Part shown: piece after piece, positions 9,902-17,854 of the stretch
How positions within the stretch are numbered: the stretch's first letter is position 1
Layout of the letters: every line of letters starts with the position of its first letter
Source: Bog-473 sp963701955
Lineage (GTDB): Bacteria; Actinomycetota; Acidimicrobiia; Acidimicrobiales; RAAP-2
Direction: 5' to 3'
DNA: 64,000 bases
NCBI GenBank assembly: GCA_963701955.1
Contig: OY969694.1
Span: forward strand, 1,550,001-1,614,000
Notes under the pieces: model-generated
The model's input: only the letters and a program-made list of their open reading frames with translations
Databases searched by the model: none
What the model was told of the DNA's origin: nothing
Made by a program: the position numbers and the translations under genes

Positions 9902-12136
9902 ATGGCCACGCCCCCCGTCGCTGCCCGACGCCCCCACGTCGTGTCCGCCCACGGCGACGACCGGGAAGACCCCTGGTACTGGCTGTGTGAGCGGGACGAC
10001 CCCGAGGTCCTCGCCTACCTCGAGGCGGAGAACGCCCACACCGACGCCGAGACAGCGCGGCTCCGCCCGCTGCGTGACGCCCTCTTCGAGGAGATGAAGG
10101 CGCGCATCAAGGAGACCGACATGTCGGTACCGGCCCGGCGGGGGCCGTGGTGGTACTACTCGCGCACCGAGGAGGGGAAGGCCTACGCCATCCACTGCCG
10201 CCGGCCCGCCCGTGAACCCGACGAGCTGCCCCCGGCCAGCGAGCCGGGGGGTGAGGAGCAAGTCCTGCTGGACGAGAACCGCCTCGCCGAGGCGACGCAG
10301 TACTTCGCGGTGGGTACAGCCACGGTGAGCCACGACCACCGGTGGCTCGCCTACTCGACGGACGTGTCGGGCAACGAGAAGTACGCACTGCGCTTCCAGT
10401 CGCTCGTGGCCGAGACGCCACCCACCGTGGCCCCCGAAACCGTCCCGAACATCGGTTATGGCCTGGCCTGGTCGGCGGAGTCGGACCACGTGTTCTACAT
10501 CCGGCTCGACGAAGCCCAACGGCCCTTCCAGCTGTGGCGGCACCGGCTCGGCACCGACCCCGCCGACGACGCGCTGGTCTACGAGGAGTCCGACCGACGC
10601 TTCTCGGTCGGGACCGGCTCAAGTCGTGACGGGGCCTACGTCCTGGTGAGCCTGCACAGCACCAACACCACGGAATGGCTGGCCCTGTCCTCGGCCGATC
10701 CGCTCGGCGAGCCGGCGGTGGTGATCAGGCGGCGTGAGGGAATCGAGTACTCGGTGGACCACCTGTCCCCGTCGGCCTCCACCTCGCACTCGCCGGAGGC
10801 GACGGGCTGGTTCGTCGTCGCCACCAACGACGAAGCGCTCGACTTCCGGGTTGTGGCCGCCCCCGACGCCGTGCTGCGCGGCGGCCAGGGCTGGCTGGAG
10901 GTGGTGCCCCATCGACCAGGAGTGAGGGTCGAGGACGTCGACGTCTTCCGAGGAGCGCTCGTCCTGAGCGAGCGCAGCGACGCACAGACCCGGGTGCGTG
11001 TCCTGCCGCTCCCCGATCGCAGCGGCTCCCCGGACACCGCGGGAGCCGGCGATCCATTCGGGTCTGATCTGCTCTCCGCCGGCTGGGTCGTCCCCTCCGT
11101 CGACGACCCGTCGTCGACGTGGTTGGGGGTCAACCCCGAGCCCGACCAGGCGGCGCTGCGGATCGGGCGCACCTCCATGGTCACACCGTCGACCGTGGCG
11201 CAGGTCACGCTGGCGAACCGGGAGGAGACGCTGCTCAAGCAGGAGCCCGTGCTGGGCGACTTCGACCCGCAGCGCTACACCACCTCACGCCAGTGGGCGC
11301 AGGCACCCGACGGGACCAGGGTGCCGATCTCGGTCGTCCACCGTCGCGACCTCCGCCTGCCCGCCCCCACCGTCGTCTACGGCTACGGGGCCTACGAGAT
11401 CAGCATCGACCCGTCCTTCTCGCATCACCGTCTCTCCCTGCTCGACCGGGGCGCGGTGTTCGCCATCGCCCATGTCCGTGGCGGGGGCGAAATGGGACGG
11501 AGCTGGTACGAGAACGGGCGGATGGAGCACAAGGCCAACACGTTCTCGGACTTCATCGCGAGTGCAGGGCATCTCGTCGCTTCGGGCGTCGCACGTTCCG
11601 GAGCGCTGGCCGGACGCGGCGGGTCCGCCGGCGGCCTCCTCATCGGCGCGGTGGCAAACCAGGCGCCTCGGATGTTCCGCGCCCTCGTCGCCGATGTCCC
11701 CTTCGTCGACTGTGTCACCACGATGCTCGACGACTCGCTGCCCCTGACGGTGGGCGAGTGGGAAGAGTGGGGCAACCCGGTCGACGACGAGTCCGCCTAC
11801 CGGCGCATGCTCACCTATTCCCCCTACGACAACGTCTCGGCCGTTGAGCCCGACGGGACGCCGCGAACGTATCCAGATCTCTTCGTGACCGCCGGGCTGA
11901 ACGACCCCCGGGTGGCCTACTGGGAGCCGGCGAAGTGGGTCGCCAAATTGCGCGCCCTCTGCCCGACCACCCGGGTCCTGTTGCGGACCGAGATGGGAGC
12001 GGGCCACGGCGGTCCCTCGGGACGCTACGACGCCTGGAGGGAAGAGGCTCTCGTGCTCGCCTTCCTGGTCGACACCCTGGGCCTGGACCACGAAGCGCCA
12101 GTCGGCGGCGGCAACGGGAGCGGCGGCGGCACCTAG
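9902..12136 (+). CDS. ptrB: S9 family oligopeptidase B-like serine peptidase
   Basis: 744 residues from the ATG at 9902 (a GTG at 9872 would add ten). The N-terminal region (REDPWYWLCERDDPEV, then KETDMSVPARRG) is typical of oligopeptidase B, followed by the seven-bladed beta-propeller. The C-terminal alpha/beta-hydrolase domain has the nucleophile Ser in GRGGSAGGLL, the Asp in GLNDPRV, and the His in GAGHGGPSGRYD. The family cleaves short peptides after Arg or Lys in the cytoplasm. No signal peptide is seen. The stop overlaps the convergent downstream gene by 4 bases (CTAG). The enzyme class is secure; exact specificity is inferred. Confidence 0.9.
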   Translation: MATPPVAARRPHVVSAHGDDREDPWYWLCERDDPEVLAYLEAENAHTDAETARLRPLRDALFEEMKARIKETDMSVPARRGPWWYYSRTEEGKAYAIHCRRPAREPDELPPASEPGGEEQVLLDENRLAEATQYFAVGTATVSHDHRWLAYSTDVSGNEKYALRFQSLVAETPPTVAPETVPNIGYGLAWSAESDHVFYIRLDEAQRPFQLWRHRLGTDPADDALVYEESDRRFSVGTGSSRDGAYVLVSLHSTNTTEWLALSSADPLGEPAVVIRRREGIEYSVDHLSPSASTSHSPEATGWFVVATNDEALDFRVVAAPDAVLRGGQGWLEVVPHRPGVRVEDVDVFRGALVLSERSDAQTRVRVLPLPDRSGSPDTAGAGDPFGSDLLSAGWVVPSVDDPSSTWLGVNPEPDQAALRIGRTSMVTPSTVAQVTLANREETLLKQEPVLGDFDPQRYTTSRQWAQAPDGTRVPISVVHRRDLRLPAPTVVYGYGAYEISIDPSFSHHRLSLLDRGAVFAIAHVRGGGEMGRSWYENGRMEHKANTFSDFIASAGHLVASGVARSGALAGRGGSAGGLLIGAVANQAPRMFRALVADVPFVDCVTTMLDDSLPLTVGEWEEWGNPVDDESAYRRMLTYSPYDNVSAVEPDGTPRTYPDLFVTAGLNDPRVAYWEPAKWVAKLRALCPTTRVLLRTEMGAGHGGPSGRYDAWREEALVLAFLVDTLGLDHEAPVGGGNGSGGGT

Positions 12137-13074
12137 GCGGTCGAGGCCGACACGAAGCTGAGCGTCACCGGCGCAAGGACCCCCGAGGGAAGCGTCACCG
12201 GGGCCCCGTCGACCGTGGCGGCGAACGCACCTGGCGCCCCGGCGATCACGGTCACCGCGCCCGACGCGGCGACGCTGTGGGACTGGCCGGGAAGGAGCGT
12301 GCCGGTGTACAGCACCGTCCCCGAGGACGTGCTCGTGACATCCACCCAGCACTGGCCGGTGGTTGCCGAGAGGACCAGCGCGTAGTCAGCCGACGACACG
12401 CGGTAGGTCGCCGCATGGGCCGAGGAGGTCACCGGGGCAGAGACGGCGGGCGCGGCGGTGGTCGTGGTCGTCGCGTTGGGGCGACGGCCGGCCGGCGGGC
12501 CGGCATGCGAGCCGTGCGAGGTCTGCGGCGCCGTCGACCCCGAGGTGTGCGTCGCCGTCGAGGGAGCATGGCCGCGCCGGTGCGACGGCGTGGACGCATG
12601 CAGCCCGGTGACGATCAGCACGATGACGAGCACGGCCACCGCTCCGACGGCGGCGAGGGGGCCACCGAGCCGGCGAGGCCGGTGGTTGATGGAGTGCATG
12701 GCCCGGTCGCCGTTCCCGGTCATGAAGCTGCCCGGGGCCGGATCCGGTCCGGCGTCGTCGAAGATGACCGCCTCCTCTGCGTTGGCCACGGGCGGCGGCG
12801 GCACCGGCGGGATGACCGTGTGCCCCGGCTCGGGCAGTCGGACCGTCGTCGAGCCGGCGACGCGCACCGCGCTGGCCGGGAAGTGCACCTCCCCGTCGTG
12901 CTGGTCCGGAAGGCTCACGTCGGCCGGGTGCGTCCGCATCTCCTCGAGCGTGTGGATCTGCCGGTGGTAGTGCTCGACGGAGTGGGCGTCGTCGTGTGAG
13001 CGACGTCGCAGCGCGAAGGCGGCGACGGCGACCAAGAGGACAACTGCGACGCCGACGAGCACATCGAAGAGCAC
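12133..13074 (-). CDS. Membrane protein with RodZ C-terminal-like (DUF4115) domain
   Basis: 313 residues, GTG start. One hydrophobic segment is at the extreme N-terminus (about residues 4-21). A second lies near residue 140 (GPLAAVGAVAVLVIVLIVTG). Between them is a 110-residue hydrophilic region with a Pro run. After the second segment comes a Ser/Thr/His/Pro-rich linker, then an all-beta domain of about 75 residues. That domain contains LVLSATTGQCWVDVTS, VLYTGTLLPGQSHSVAA and VDGAPVTLPSG, matching the DUF4115 domain found at the C-terminus of RodZ. There is no N-terminal HTH, so this is not RodZ itself. It is probably an envelope protein; the function is unknown. Confidence 0.7.
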   Translation of the reverse strand: MLFDVLVGVAVVLLVAVAAFALRRRSHDDAHSVEHYHRQIHTLEEMRTHPADVSLPDQHDGEVHFPASAVRVAGSTTVRLPEPGHTVIPPVPPPPVANAEEAVIFDDAGPDPAPGSFMTGNGDRAMHSINHRPRRLGGPLAAVGAVAVLVIVLIVTGLHASTPSHRRGHAPSTATHTSGSTAPQTSHGSHAGPPAGRRPNATTTTTAAPAVSAPVTSSAHAATYRVSSADYALVLSATTGQCWVDVTSTSSGTVLYTGTLLPGQSHSVAASGAVTVIAGAPGAFAATVDGAPVTLPSGVLAPVTLSFVSASTA

Positions 13075-13164
13075 CAGTCCCTATTCAACCCGATTCGGGG
13101 AGCGGGGCGAACCCACCACCGGGGTTCGGGCCGCGTCGCCCGATCGATCGACCTCGGAGCAGCC

Positions 13165-13710
13165 TCAGCGGGAGTGCCGCGGGCGCAGGTCCTCGGGGAT
13201 GTCGGCCCGCCGGGGGTTCTGGCGGTCGCGCTCGGAGAGCACGGGATCGGAGACGCCCCAGTCCGCACCGACGGCGGGGTCGTCCCACGCCAGGCCCAGC
13301 TCGTCCGCCGGGTCGTAGTAGTTGTCGACCAGGTAGGTGAGCAGGAGGTCGCTGTGCGCGGCGAACCCGTGGGCCACCCCGGGCGGGATGTAGATCCCGA
13401 GGTCGGTGTCGCCGTCGAGCTCGACGATCTGTGTAGCCCCGTCAGTCGCCGACCCGACGCGCAGATCGTGGAGGACCACCCGGGCCCGCCCTCGCAGGGC
13501 GTACCAGTAATCGGCCTGGTGCAGGTGGAAGTGCAGCCCGACCAGTGCGCCGGCCTGCTTCTCGGAGCGGTTGCCCTGGACCATCTCGCGTCTGTCGGGA
13601 AACCAGCTGCGCCGGTAGGTCTCGACGAAGCGTCCACGCTGGTCGCCGTGCACGTCGGGACGCACCAGCACGACGTCGTCAATGACCGTGGAGGTGATCA
13701 GCTCTGGCAC
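13165..13710 (-). CDS. dTDP-4-dehydrorhamnose 3,5-epimerase-like (RmlC family)
   Basis: 181 residues from the GTG at 13710, which clears the upstream gene by 25 bases; longer readings run into that gene. RmlC cupin motifs in order are GRFVETYRRSWFP, NRSEKQAGALVGLHFH (first catalytic His region), VVLHDLRVGSAT, LGIYIPPGVAHGF (second His), YLVDNYYDP, and a DWGVSDPVLSERD C-terminus. The family epimerises dTDP-4-keto-6-deoxy sugars for cell-surface polysaccharide. The usual RGLH is VGLH here. No other dTDP-sugar genes are nearby, so the precise sugar is unknown. Confidence 0.85.
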   Translation of the reverse strand: MPELITSTVIDDVVLVRPDVHGDQRGRFVETYRRSWFPDRREMVQGNRSEKQAGALVGLHFHLHQADYWYALRGRARVVLHDLRVGSATDGATQIVELDGDTDLGIYIPPGVAHGFAAHSDLLLTYLVDNYYDPADELGLAWDDPAVGADWGVSDPVLSERDRQNPRRADIPEDLRPRHSR

Positions 13711-13735
13711 GGGGCGAACCGTAGCGGGAGCCGCG

Positions 13736-14212
13736 TCAGGGTGCGAACCGGCCGAACCCCGAACGGTAGAAGAGCAAGGGGCTCCCCTCCCCGATCTCGG
13801 TCGCCACCACATGGCCGGTCACCAGCTCGTGGTCGCCCCCGTCGAAGATGTCACCCAGTCGGCATTCCACCACGGCCAGTGCACCCTCGAGCACCGGGGC
13901 ACCGGTCACCCCGGCGGACCACCCGACGCCGGCGAACTTGTCGCCCCCCGAGACGGCGAAGGCTCGGCCCAGCGCCTCTTGATGCTCCTCGAGGATGTTC
14001 ACGCAGAAGGCGCCTGCCTGGGCGATCAGCGGCCAACTGGTCGAGCTGCGGGCCGGGGCCAAGATGACCATCGGCGGGTCGAGCGACAGGGCGGCGAACG
14101 ACTGGCAGGTGAAGCCGACGGGCACGCCCTCCTCGAGCGCCGTGACCACCGTGATCCCGGTCGCGAAGTGGCCGAGCACCTCGCGGAACCGGGCCTCGTC
14201 GAGGCCCGCCAC
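13736..14212 (-). CDS. Flavin reductase domain protein
   Basis: 158 residues, GTG start, a full-length member of the flavin reductase-like FMN-binding split-barrel family (HpaC/RutF type). Visible features are FREVLGHFATGITVVTA at the N-terminus, GFTCQSFAALSLDPPMVIL (FMN-binding), FCVNILEEHQE, and GDHELVTGHV. Such proteins reduce FMN or FAD with NAD(P)H to feed two-component monooxygenases. No monooxygenase partner is adjacent. It lies 3 bases downstream of an MBL hydrolase and upstream of the RmlC-like gene, on the same strand. Confidence 0.88.
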   Translation of the reverse strand: MAGLDEARFREVLGHFATGITVVTALEEGVPVGFTCQSFAALSLDPPMVILAPARSSTSWPLIAQAGAFCVNILEEHQEALGRAFAVSGGDKFAGVGWSAGVTGAPVLEGALAVVECRLGDIFDGGDHELVTGHVVATEIGEGSPLLFYRSGFGRFAP

Positions 14213-14215
14213 GGG

Positions 14216-15070
14216 TCAGGCCCTGCCGAGATCCACCGACTGGGCCTCGTGGGCGGCCGACACGTCCTCGAGCTTCTTGGCCTCGGGGAGGCGCCTGGCC
14301 TGGTTGAGGATCCGGTCGAGCTCCCGGTCGTTGTGGGACGGGTCGTGATGAGAGAGCATGAGCCGCCGCGCCCCGGCCTCGGCCGCCACGTGCACGGCGT
14401 ACGCCGGGGTGGAATGCCCCCAGTCGGGCTTGATGGAGAACTCGTCGTCGGTGTACTGACCATCATGGATCAGCAGGTCCACGCCCTGGCACAGCTCGTA
14501 CACGGAATCGGGCACGGCCCGGCGGTCGAACGGTGCCTGGTGGTCGGGCAGGTAGGCGATCGACCGTCCCTCGGCCTCCACCCGGAAACCGAGGGTGACG
14601 CCGCTGTGCGGGATGGGACGGGCCATCACCTTGGCCGAGCCGATGGAGAAGTCCTCCGCGCCGATGTCCATGGTGACGATCTCGCCGTGGAATTGATCCA
14701 TGTGGATCGGGAAGACCGGCGGCTGGACGGCCGCCCTCAGGGCGTCGCTCAACGTCCCCTCCACCTGGGCCGGCCCGTACAGCATGAGGCGCGCTCCGGG
14801 GTCGTGCAACGGGCTGAAGAATGGGATGCCGAGGATGTGGTCGAAGTGCAGATGGGTGAGCAGTGCCGTGGCCTGCAGGGGCGTCCCCACAGCGCGGGCC
14901 TCCTTGTGCAAGACGTCACCCAGGGCGCGCAGTCCGGTGCCCAGATCGAGGATGAGCGGGTCGTCTCCCTCGACATCGATGACCAGACACGAGGTGTTCC
15001 CGCCGAAGCGCCGGTAGCGGTCCCCCGAGCACGGACACGATCCCCGCACGCCGTAGAACGTGACGTTCAC
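14216..15070 (-). CDS. MBL-fold hydrolase, PhnP/RNase Z-like
   Basis: 284 residues from the GTG at 15070, which begins VNVTFYGVRGSCPCSG. Metal ligands are THLHFDH, PHSG, YLPDHQ, HDGQY and LSHHDP. The N-terminal VRGSCP with RRFGGNTSC is characteristic of a subgroup annotated as MBL-fold metallohydrolases related to cyclic-nucleotide phosphodiesterase and RNase Z. This makes a phosphodiesterase activity likely but unproven. It forms a minus-strand run with the flavin reductase and the sugar epimerase. The region between it and mutY contains an 18-base tandem repeat. Confidence 0.85.
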   Translation of the reverse strand: MNVTFYGVRGSCPCSGDRYRRFGGNTSCLVIDVEGDDPLILDLGTGLRALGDVLHKEARAVGTPLQATALLTHLHFDHILGIPFFSPLHDPGARLMLYGPAQVEGTLSDALRAAVQPPVFPIHMDQFHGEIVTMDIGAEDFSIGSAKVMARPIPHSGVTLGFRVEAEGRSIAYLPDHQAPFDRRAVPDSVYELCQGVDLLIHDGQYTDDEFSIKPDWGHSTPAYAVHVAAEAGARRLMLSHHDPSHNDRELDRILNQARRLPEAKKLEDVSAAHEAQSVDLGRA

Positions 15071-15131
15071 TGGCGCGACGTTACCTCGGCGCCACCGGCA
15101 CCCCCACCTGGGCCGGCCTCGCACAGCCCGG

Positions 15132-15167
15132 CCTCAGCCCAACCGGAGGCCTCAGCACAACCGGAGA
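15132..15167. repeat. 18-bp tandem duplication covering mutY stop
   Basis: Two adjacent copies, CCTCAGCCCAACCGGAGG and CCTCAGCACAACCGGAGA, differing at two bases. The mutY stop codon lies in the second copy as read on the plus strand, so the duplication extends the 3' end of the gene. It is probably a slippage product without function. Confidence 0.7.
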
Positions 15168-16042
15168 ACTGGGCGCCGACCGCCGGACCATCGGGCGAAG
15201 CCCTCGGCCACCAGTGCCGCCGCCACGCGCTCGGAGCGCTCGGCGTCGGAGGGCCAGCCGCAGGCGCGTGCGAGCTCGGCCCGGCGCACGTCACCGCGGC
15301 GGAGCGCATCGAGCAGCCGGCCCCTCCCCTGCCGGTCCGAGCCTGCGAAGGTGCCCTGCCGTCGGGCCGTGGGGCCGATTCGCCAGGGGTCGGGGCCACC
15401 GGTGTCCATCCCGGCACGGCGCCAGGCGCAGAGCCGACGGAGGGGACAGCGGCCACAGTCGGGGTCGCGGGGCGTGCACACCGTGGCGCCGAGGTCGAAC
15501 ATCGCCTGGTTGAATGCCCAGCCGGCCCCGGTCGGCACCAGCGCGTCGCCGAGCTCGGTCGCCTGATGCACCGTCAGCGGCCGACCCGACACGCTCCGCG
15601 CCAGCACCCGCACCGCGTTGGTGTCGACAGCCGCCACGTCGGCATCGAAGGCGAACGCCCGCACGGCCCGCGCCGTATAGGGCCCGATCCCAGCCAGGGC
15701 CCGCAACGCCGCGTCCTGGCGTGGCACCGAGCCGCCATGGCGGTCCACCATCGACTCGGCGGCCCTGTGCAGGTTCAGGGCGCGTCGGTTGTACCCCAGA
15801 CCCGACCACATGCGGACGGTGGCTCCGGCACCCGCGGCGGCGCAGTCCGCCGGGGTGGGGAACGCGGCGGCGAAGCGGGTGTAGTGGGGCACCACACGCT
15901 CGGCCTGGGTCTGCTGGAGCATCACCTCCGAGACCAAGATCCGCCAGGGATCGCGAGTCGAGCGCCAGGGAAGGTCGCGGCGGTTGGTCTCGCCCCATTG
16001 GACGATGCGCCGACCGACCCGGCGCGCCCGGTCGGCGGTCAG
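15152..16042 (-). CDS. mutY: A/G-specific adenine glycosylase MutY
   Basis: Base-excision repair glycosylase removing A opposite 8-oxoG. Motifs are RDLPWR near the N-terminus, SEVMLQQTQ (catalytic Glu), the helix-hairpin-helix ALAGIGPYTARAV, VDTNAVRVLAR (catalytic Asp), and a [4Fe-4S] site CTPRDPDCGRCPLRRLC with C-x6-C-x2-C-x5-C spacing. There is no C-terminal NUDIX domain; the short tail is as in other actinobacteria. The start is a problem. The conserved N-terminus is encoded in frame from about 16042 but has no ATG, GTG or TTG. The first canonical start, TTG at 15937, would cut off RDLPWR. A CTG at 16042 is used here as the best guess. Its cluster depends on the suf genes. Confidence 0.85.
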   Translation of the reverse strand: MTADRARRVGRRIVQWGETNRRDLPWRSTRDPWRILVSEVMLQQTQAERVVPHYTRFAAAFPTPADCAAAGAGATVRMWSGLGYNRRALNLHRAAESMVDRHGGSVPRQDAALRALAGIGPYTARAVRAFAFDADVAAVDTNAVRVLARSVSGRPLTVHQATELGDALVPTGAGWAFNQAMFDLGATVCTPRDPDCGRCPLRRLCAWRRAGMDTGGPDPWRIGPTARRQGTFAGSDRQGRGRLLDALRRGDVRRAELARACGWPSDAERSERVAAALVAEGFARWSGGRRPVLRLC

Positions 16043-16052
16043 CCCGCCGGTC

Positions 16053-16565
16053 TCAGTCCCAGACGTCGTCGTCGTAGGGACGCCGACGCGCCGGTGCCGC
16101 GGCGGTCTTCCAGACCATCAGCTTGCGCCGGAACGAGCAGACCTCGTCGCCACGCTGGTTGAAGGCCTTCGTCTCGACCGTGACGATGCCCCGGTCGTCC
16201 TTGGACTTCGAGGGCACCGCATCGAGCACGCGGGTCTCGGCGTAGATGGTGTCCCCGTGGAACGTCGGGGCGCGGTGCACCAGGGACTCGACCTCGAGGT
16301 TGGCGATGCACGACCCGCTCACGTCGGGGACGCTCATGCCGAGCACCAGTGAGTACACGAGGTTGCCCACCACGACGTTCTTTCCCTGAACCGTCTCGTG
16401 CTCGGCGAACCAGGCGTTCGTATGGAGCGGATGGTGATTCATGGTGATCATGCAGAAGAGGTGGTCGTCGTACTCGGTGATCGTCTTGCCGGGCCAGTGC
16501 CGGTAGATGTCGCCGGGGACGAAGTCCTCGAGGTAGCGACCGAAGGGCCGCTCGTACACCGTCAC
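16053..16565 (-). CDS. MaoC-like hot-dog fold dehydratase
   Basis: 170 residues from the GTG at 16565, which overlaps the upstream stop as GTGA. N-terminal RYLEDFVPGDIYRHWPGKTITEYDD is typical of MaoC domain proteins. The hydratase-type Asp/His motif appears as NHHPLHTNAWFAE, with VVVGNLVYSLVLGMSV following. The C-terminal part (GDTIYAETRVLD, KAFNQRGDEV) completes a single hot-dog domain. Family members hydrate or dehydrate (R)-hydroxyacyl-CoA or methylmalyl/mesaconyl-CoA. The CitE-like lyase at 19489 could act on the same kind of intermediates, but they are not adjacent. Confidence 0.85.
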   Translation of the reverse strand: MTVYERPFGRYLEDFVPGDIYRHWPGKTITEYDDHLFCMITMNHHPLHTNAWFAEHETVQGKNVVVGNLVYSLVLGMSVPDVSGSCIANLEVESLVHRAPTFHGDTIYAETRVLDAVPSKSKDDRGIVTVETKAFNQRGDEVCSFRRKLMVWKTAAAPARRRPYDDDVWD

Positions 16566-16999
16566 TCGGTGACCTGCGGCTGACGCGGCCGGGTGGTGAA
16601 CCCGAGCGAGGCACCCGGGAGCGCCTCGCCGTCGATGGTGAGCCGCCACGCGAAACGTGTGCCCGCAGCCAGCGGGATGGGACCCAGGTTGACGGCGAGC
16701 GCCACGTCGATCGGAGATCCCTCGGGGATCCCCTGGGGCTGGCTCACGGTGAACTCCCCGCGCACCTCCACTGGCTGGGTCCCCTCGGCCGTCTCCATCA
16801 GCACCGGGCGCCCGTCGGCGTCTTCCAAGAAGAGTTCCCAGTGGTGCGAGGTCTCTGTCTCGTGCCAGTCCACGTCGATCTTGAGCGCCACGGCGGAAGG
16901 GACGGGATCGGGACCGGTCATGCTCCAACCGCCCCCGAGGATGTAGAGCTTGCCGTCGGCAACCTGGGCGGCGTCACAGAGCAACATGGTCACTTTCAC
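16562..16999 (-). CDS. Conserved hypothetical, DUF6941-like beta protein
   Basis: 145 residues from the GTG at 16999 (VKVTMLLCDAAQ). An ATG four codons later is an alternative. Conserved-looking segments are LLCDAAQVADGKLYILGGGW near the N-terminus, VDWHETETSHHWELFLEDADG, and a run of short beta strands. The start resembles proteins grouped as DUF6941, which I recall by pattern only. No catalytic motif is evident. It is coupled to the MaoC gene by a GTGA overlap, so they are probably one operon. Confidence 0.65.
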   Translation of the reverse strand: MKVTMLLCDAAQVADGKLYILGGGWSMTGPDPVPSAVALKIDVDWHETETSHHWELFLEDADGRPVLMETAEGTQPVEVRGEFTVSQPQGIPEGSPIDVALAVNLGPIPLAAGTRFAWRLTIDGEALPGASLGFTTRPRQPQVTE

Positions 17000-17145
17000 G
17001 GGGCCCGAGGATATCGGGCCCCGGCTGCGGGTTCCGCCCCGACACCGGCCGCCCCTCGCCGCACGCCTCCGAACCGGGTCACCGGCCGTAGAGTGCCTGA
17101 CCGTGGTGGTCATCCCCGGCATGCGAGGTGGACAGGAGTGCCGGC

Positions 17146-17799
17146 ATGAGTGAGGACGGCGAGCTCAAAGGCCTGCGCGACGACGTGTACCGCCGCCCCC
17201 TGGCCACCGCGCTGTCCCGGCTCGGACTCGGTGCGGGGTGGCGGTGCGTCGACGTGGGAGCCGGAGGTGGCGACGTCTCCGTGGCGCTGGCCGAAATGGT
17301 CGGGCGCGATGGGCGTGTGTACGCCGTCGACAGCGACCCGCTCGCCCGCGACGAAGTCGCCCACGCGGCCGCCACCCACGCGCAGGTCATCGCGCTGACG
17401 CAGGACGGCGAGGACCTGACCCTGCCCGAAGCGGTCGACCTGGCCTTCTGCCGCTTCCTGCTCCTCCACGTGGTCGATCCGGCCGTGGTGGTCCGCGCCA
17501 TGGCCGCGGCCGTCCGGCCCGGCGGCTGGGTTGTGGCCCAGGAACCGATCACCTCGGCCGGCCGGATCAACGGCGCCGCCATGTCCATGCCCGGTGCGCG
17601 CCACCCGGACGTCGGCGCGCTGCTCCCGGCGCTGGTGCGAGACAGCGGGCTGGAGGTCATCGACGCCTGGGCCGAGGCGCCGGCCGGGGTCGGGCCCGGA
17701 CCCGTCGCCGATTACCTCCGGAGCCTGACGGGGGTGGACGTCGGCGACGACCCGATCGTCCTGCCACCGCTCGTCACGGTGATCGGCCGCCAGGGCTGA
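17146..17799 (+). CDS. SAM-dependent methyltransferase
   Basis: 217 residues from the ATG at 17146, preceded by AGGAG at 7 bases. Class I Rossmann methyltransferase: motif I is VDVGAGGGDVS, the acidic residue after strand 2 is in YAVDSD, motif IV is in VDLAFCRFLLLHV, and RPGGWVVAQEP follows. The C-terminal part is short, without a clear substrate domain. The target is unknown. It stands alone, 147 bases upstream of start-to-start from the divergent DUF6941-like gene and just before the acyl-CoA dehydrogenase. Confidence 0.85.
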   Translation: MSEDGELKGLRDDVYRRPLATALSRLGLGAGWRCVDVGAGGGDVSVALAEMVGRDGRVYAVDSDPLARDEVAHAAATHAQVIALTQDGEDLTLPEAVDLAFCRFLLLHVVDPAVVVRAMAAAVRPGGWVVAQEPITSAGRINGAAMSMPGARHPDVGALLPALVRDSGLEVIDAWAEAPAGVGPGPVADYLRSLTGVDVGDDPIVLPPLVTVIGRQG

Positions 17800-17854
17800 G
17801 CCGGCCGGCGGTCATCCGGCGCGCCGCGGCACAGCCGGTAGGGTCTGTGGCCCC

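Noticed and set aside
13682..16162. 826-codon plus-strand frame opposite flavin reductase, MBL hydrolase and mutY
   Set aside because: Same reason: all three minus-strand genes have intact catalytic motifs, and the antisense translation has none.
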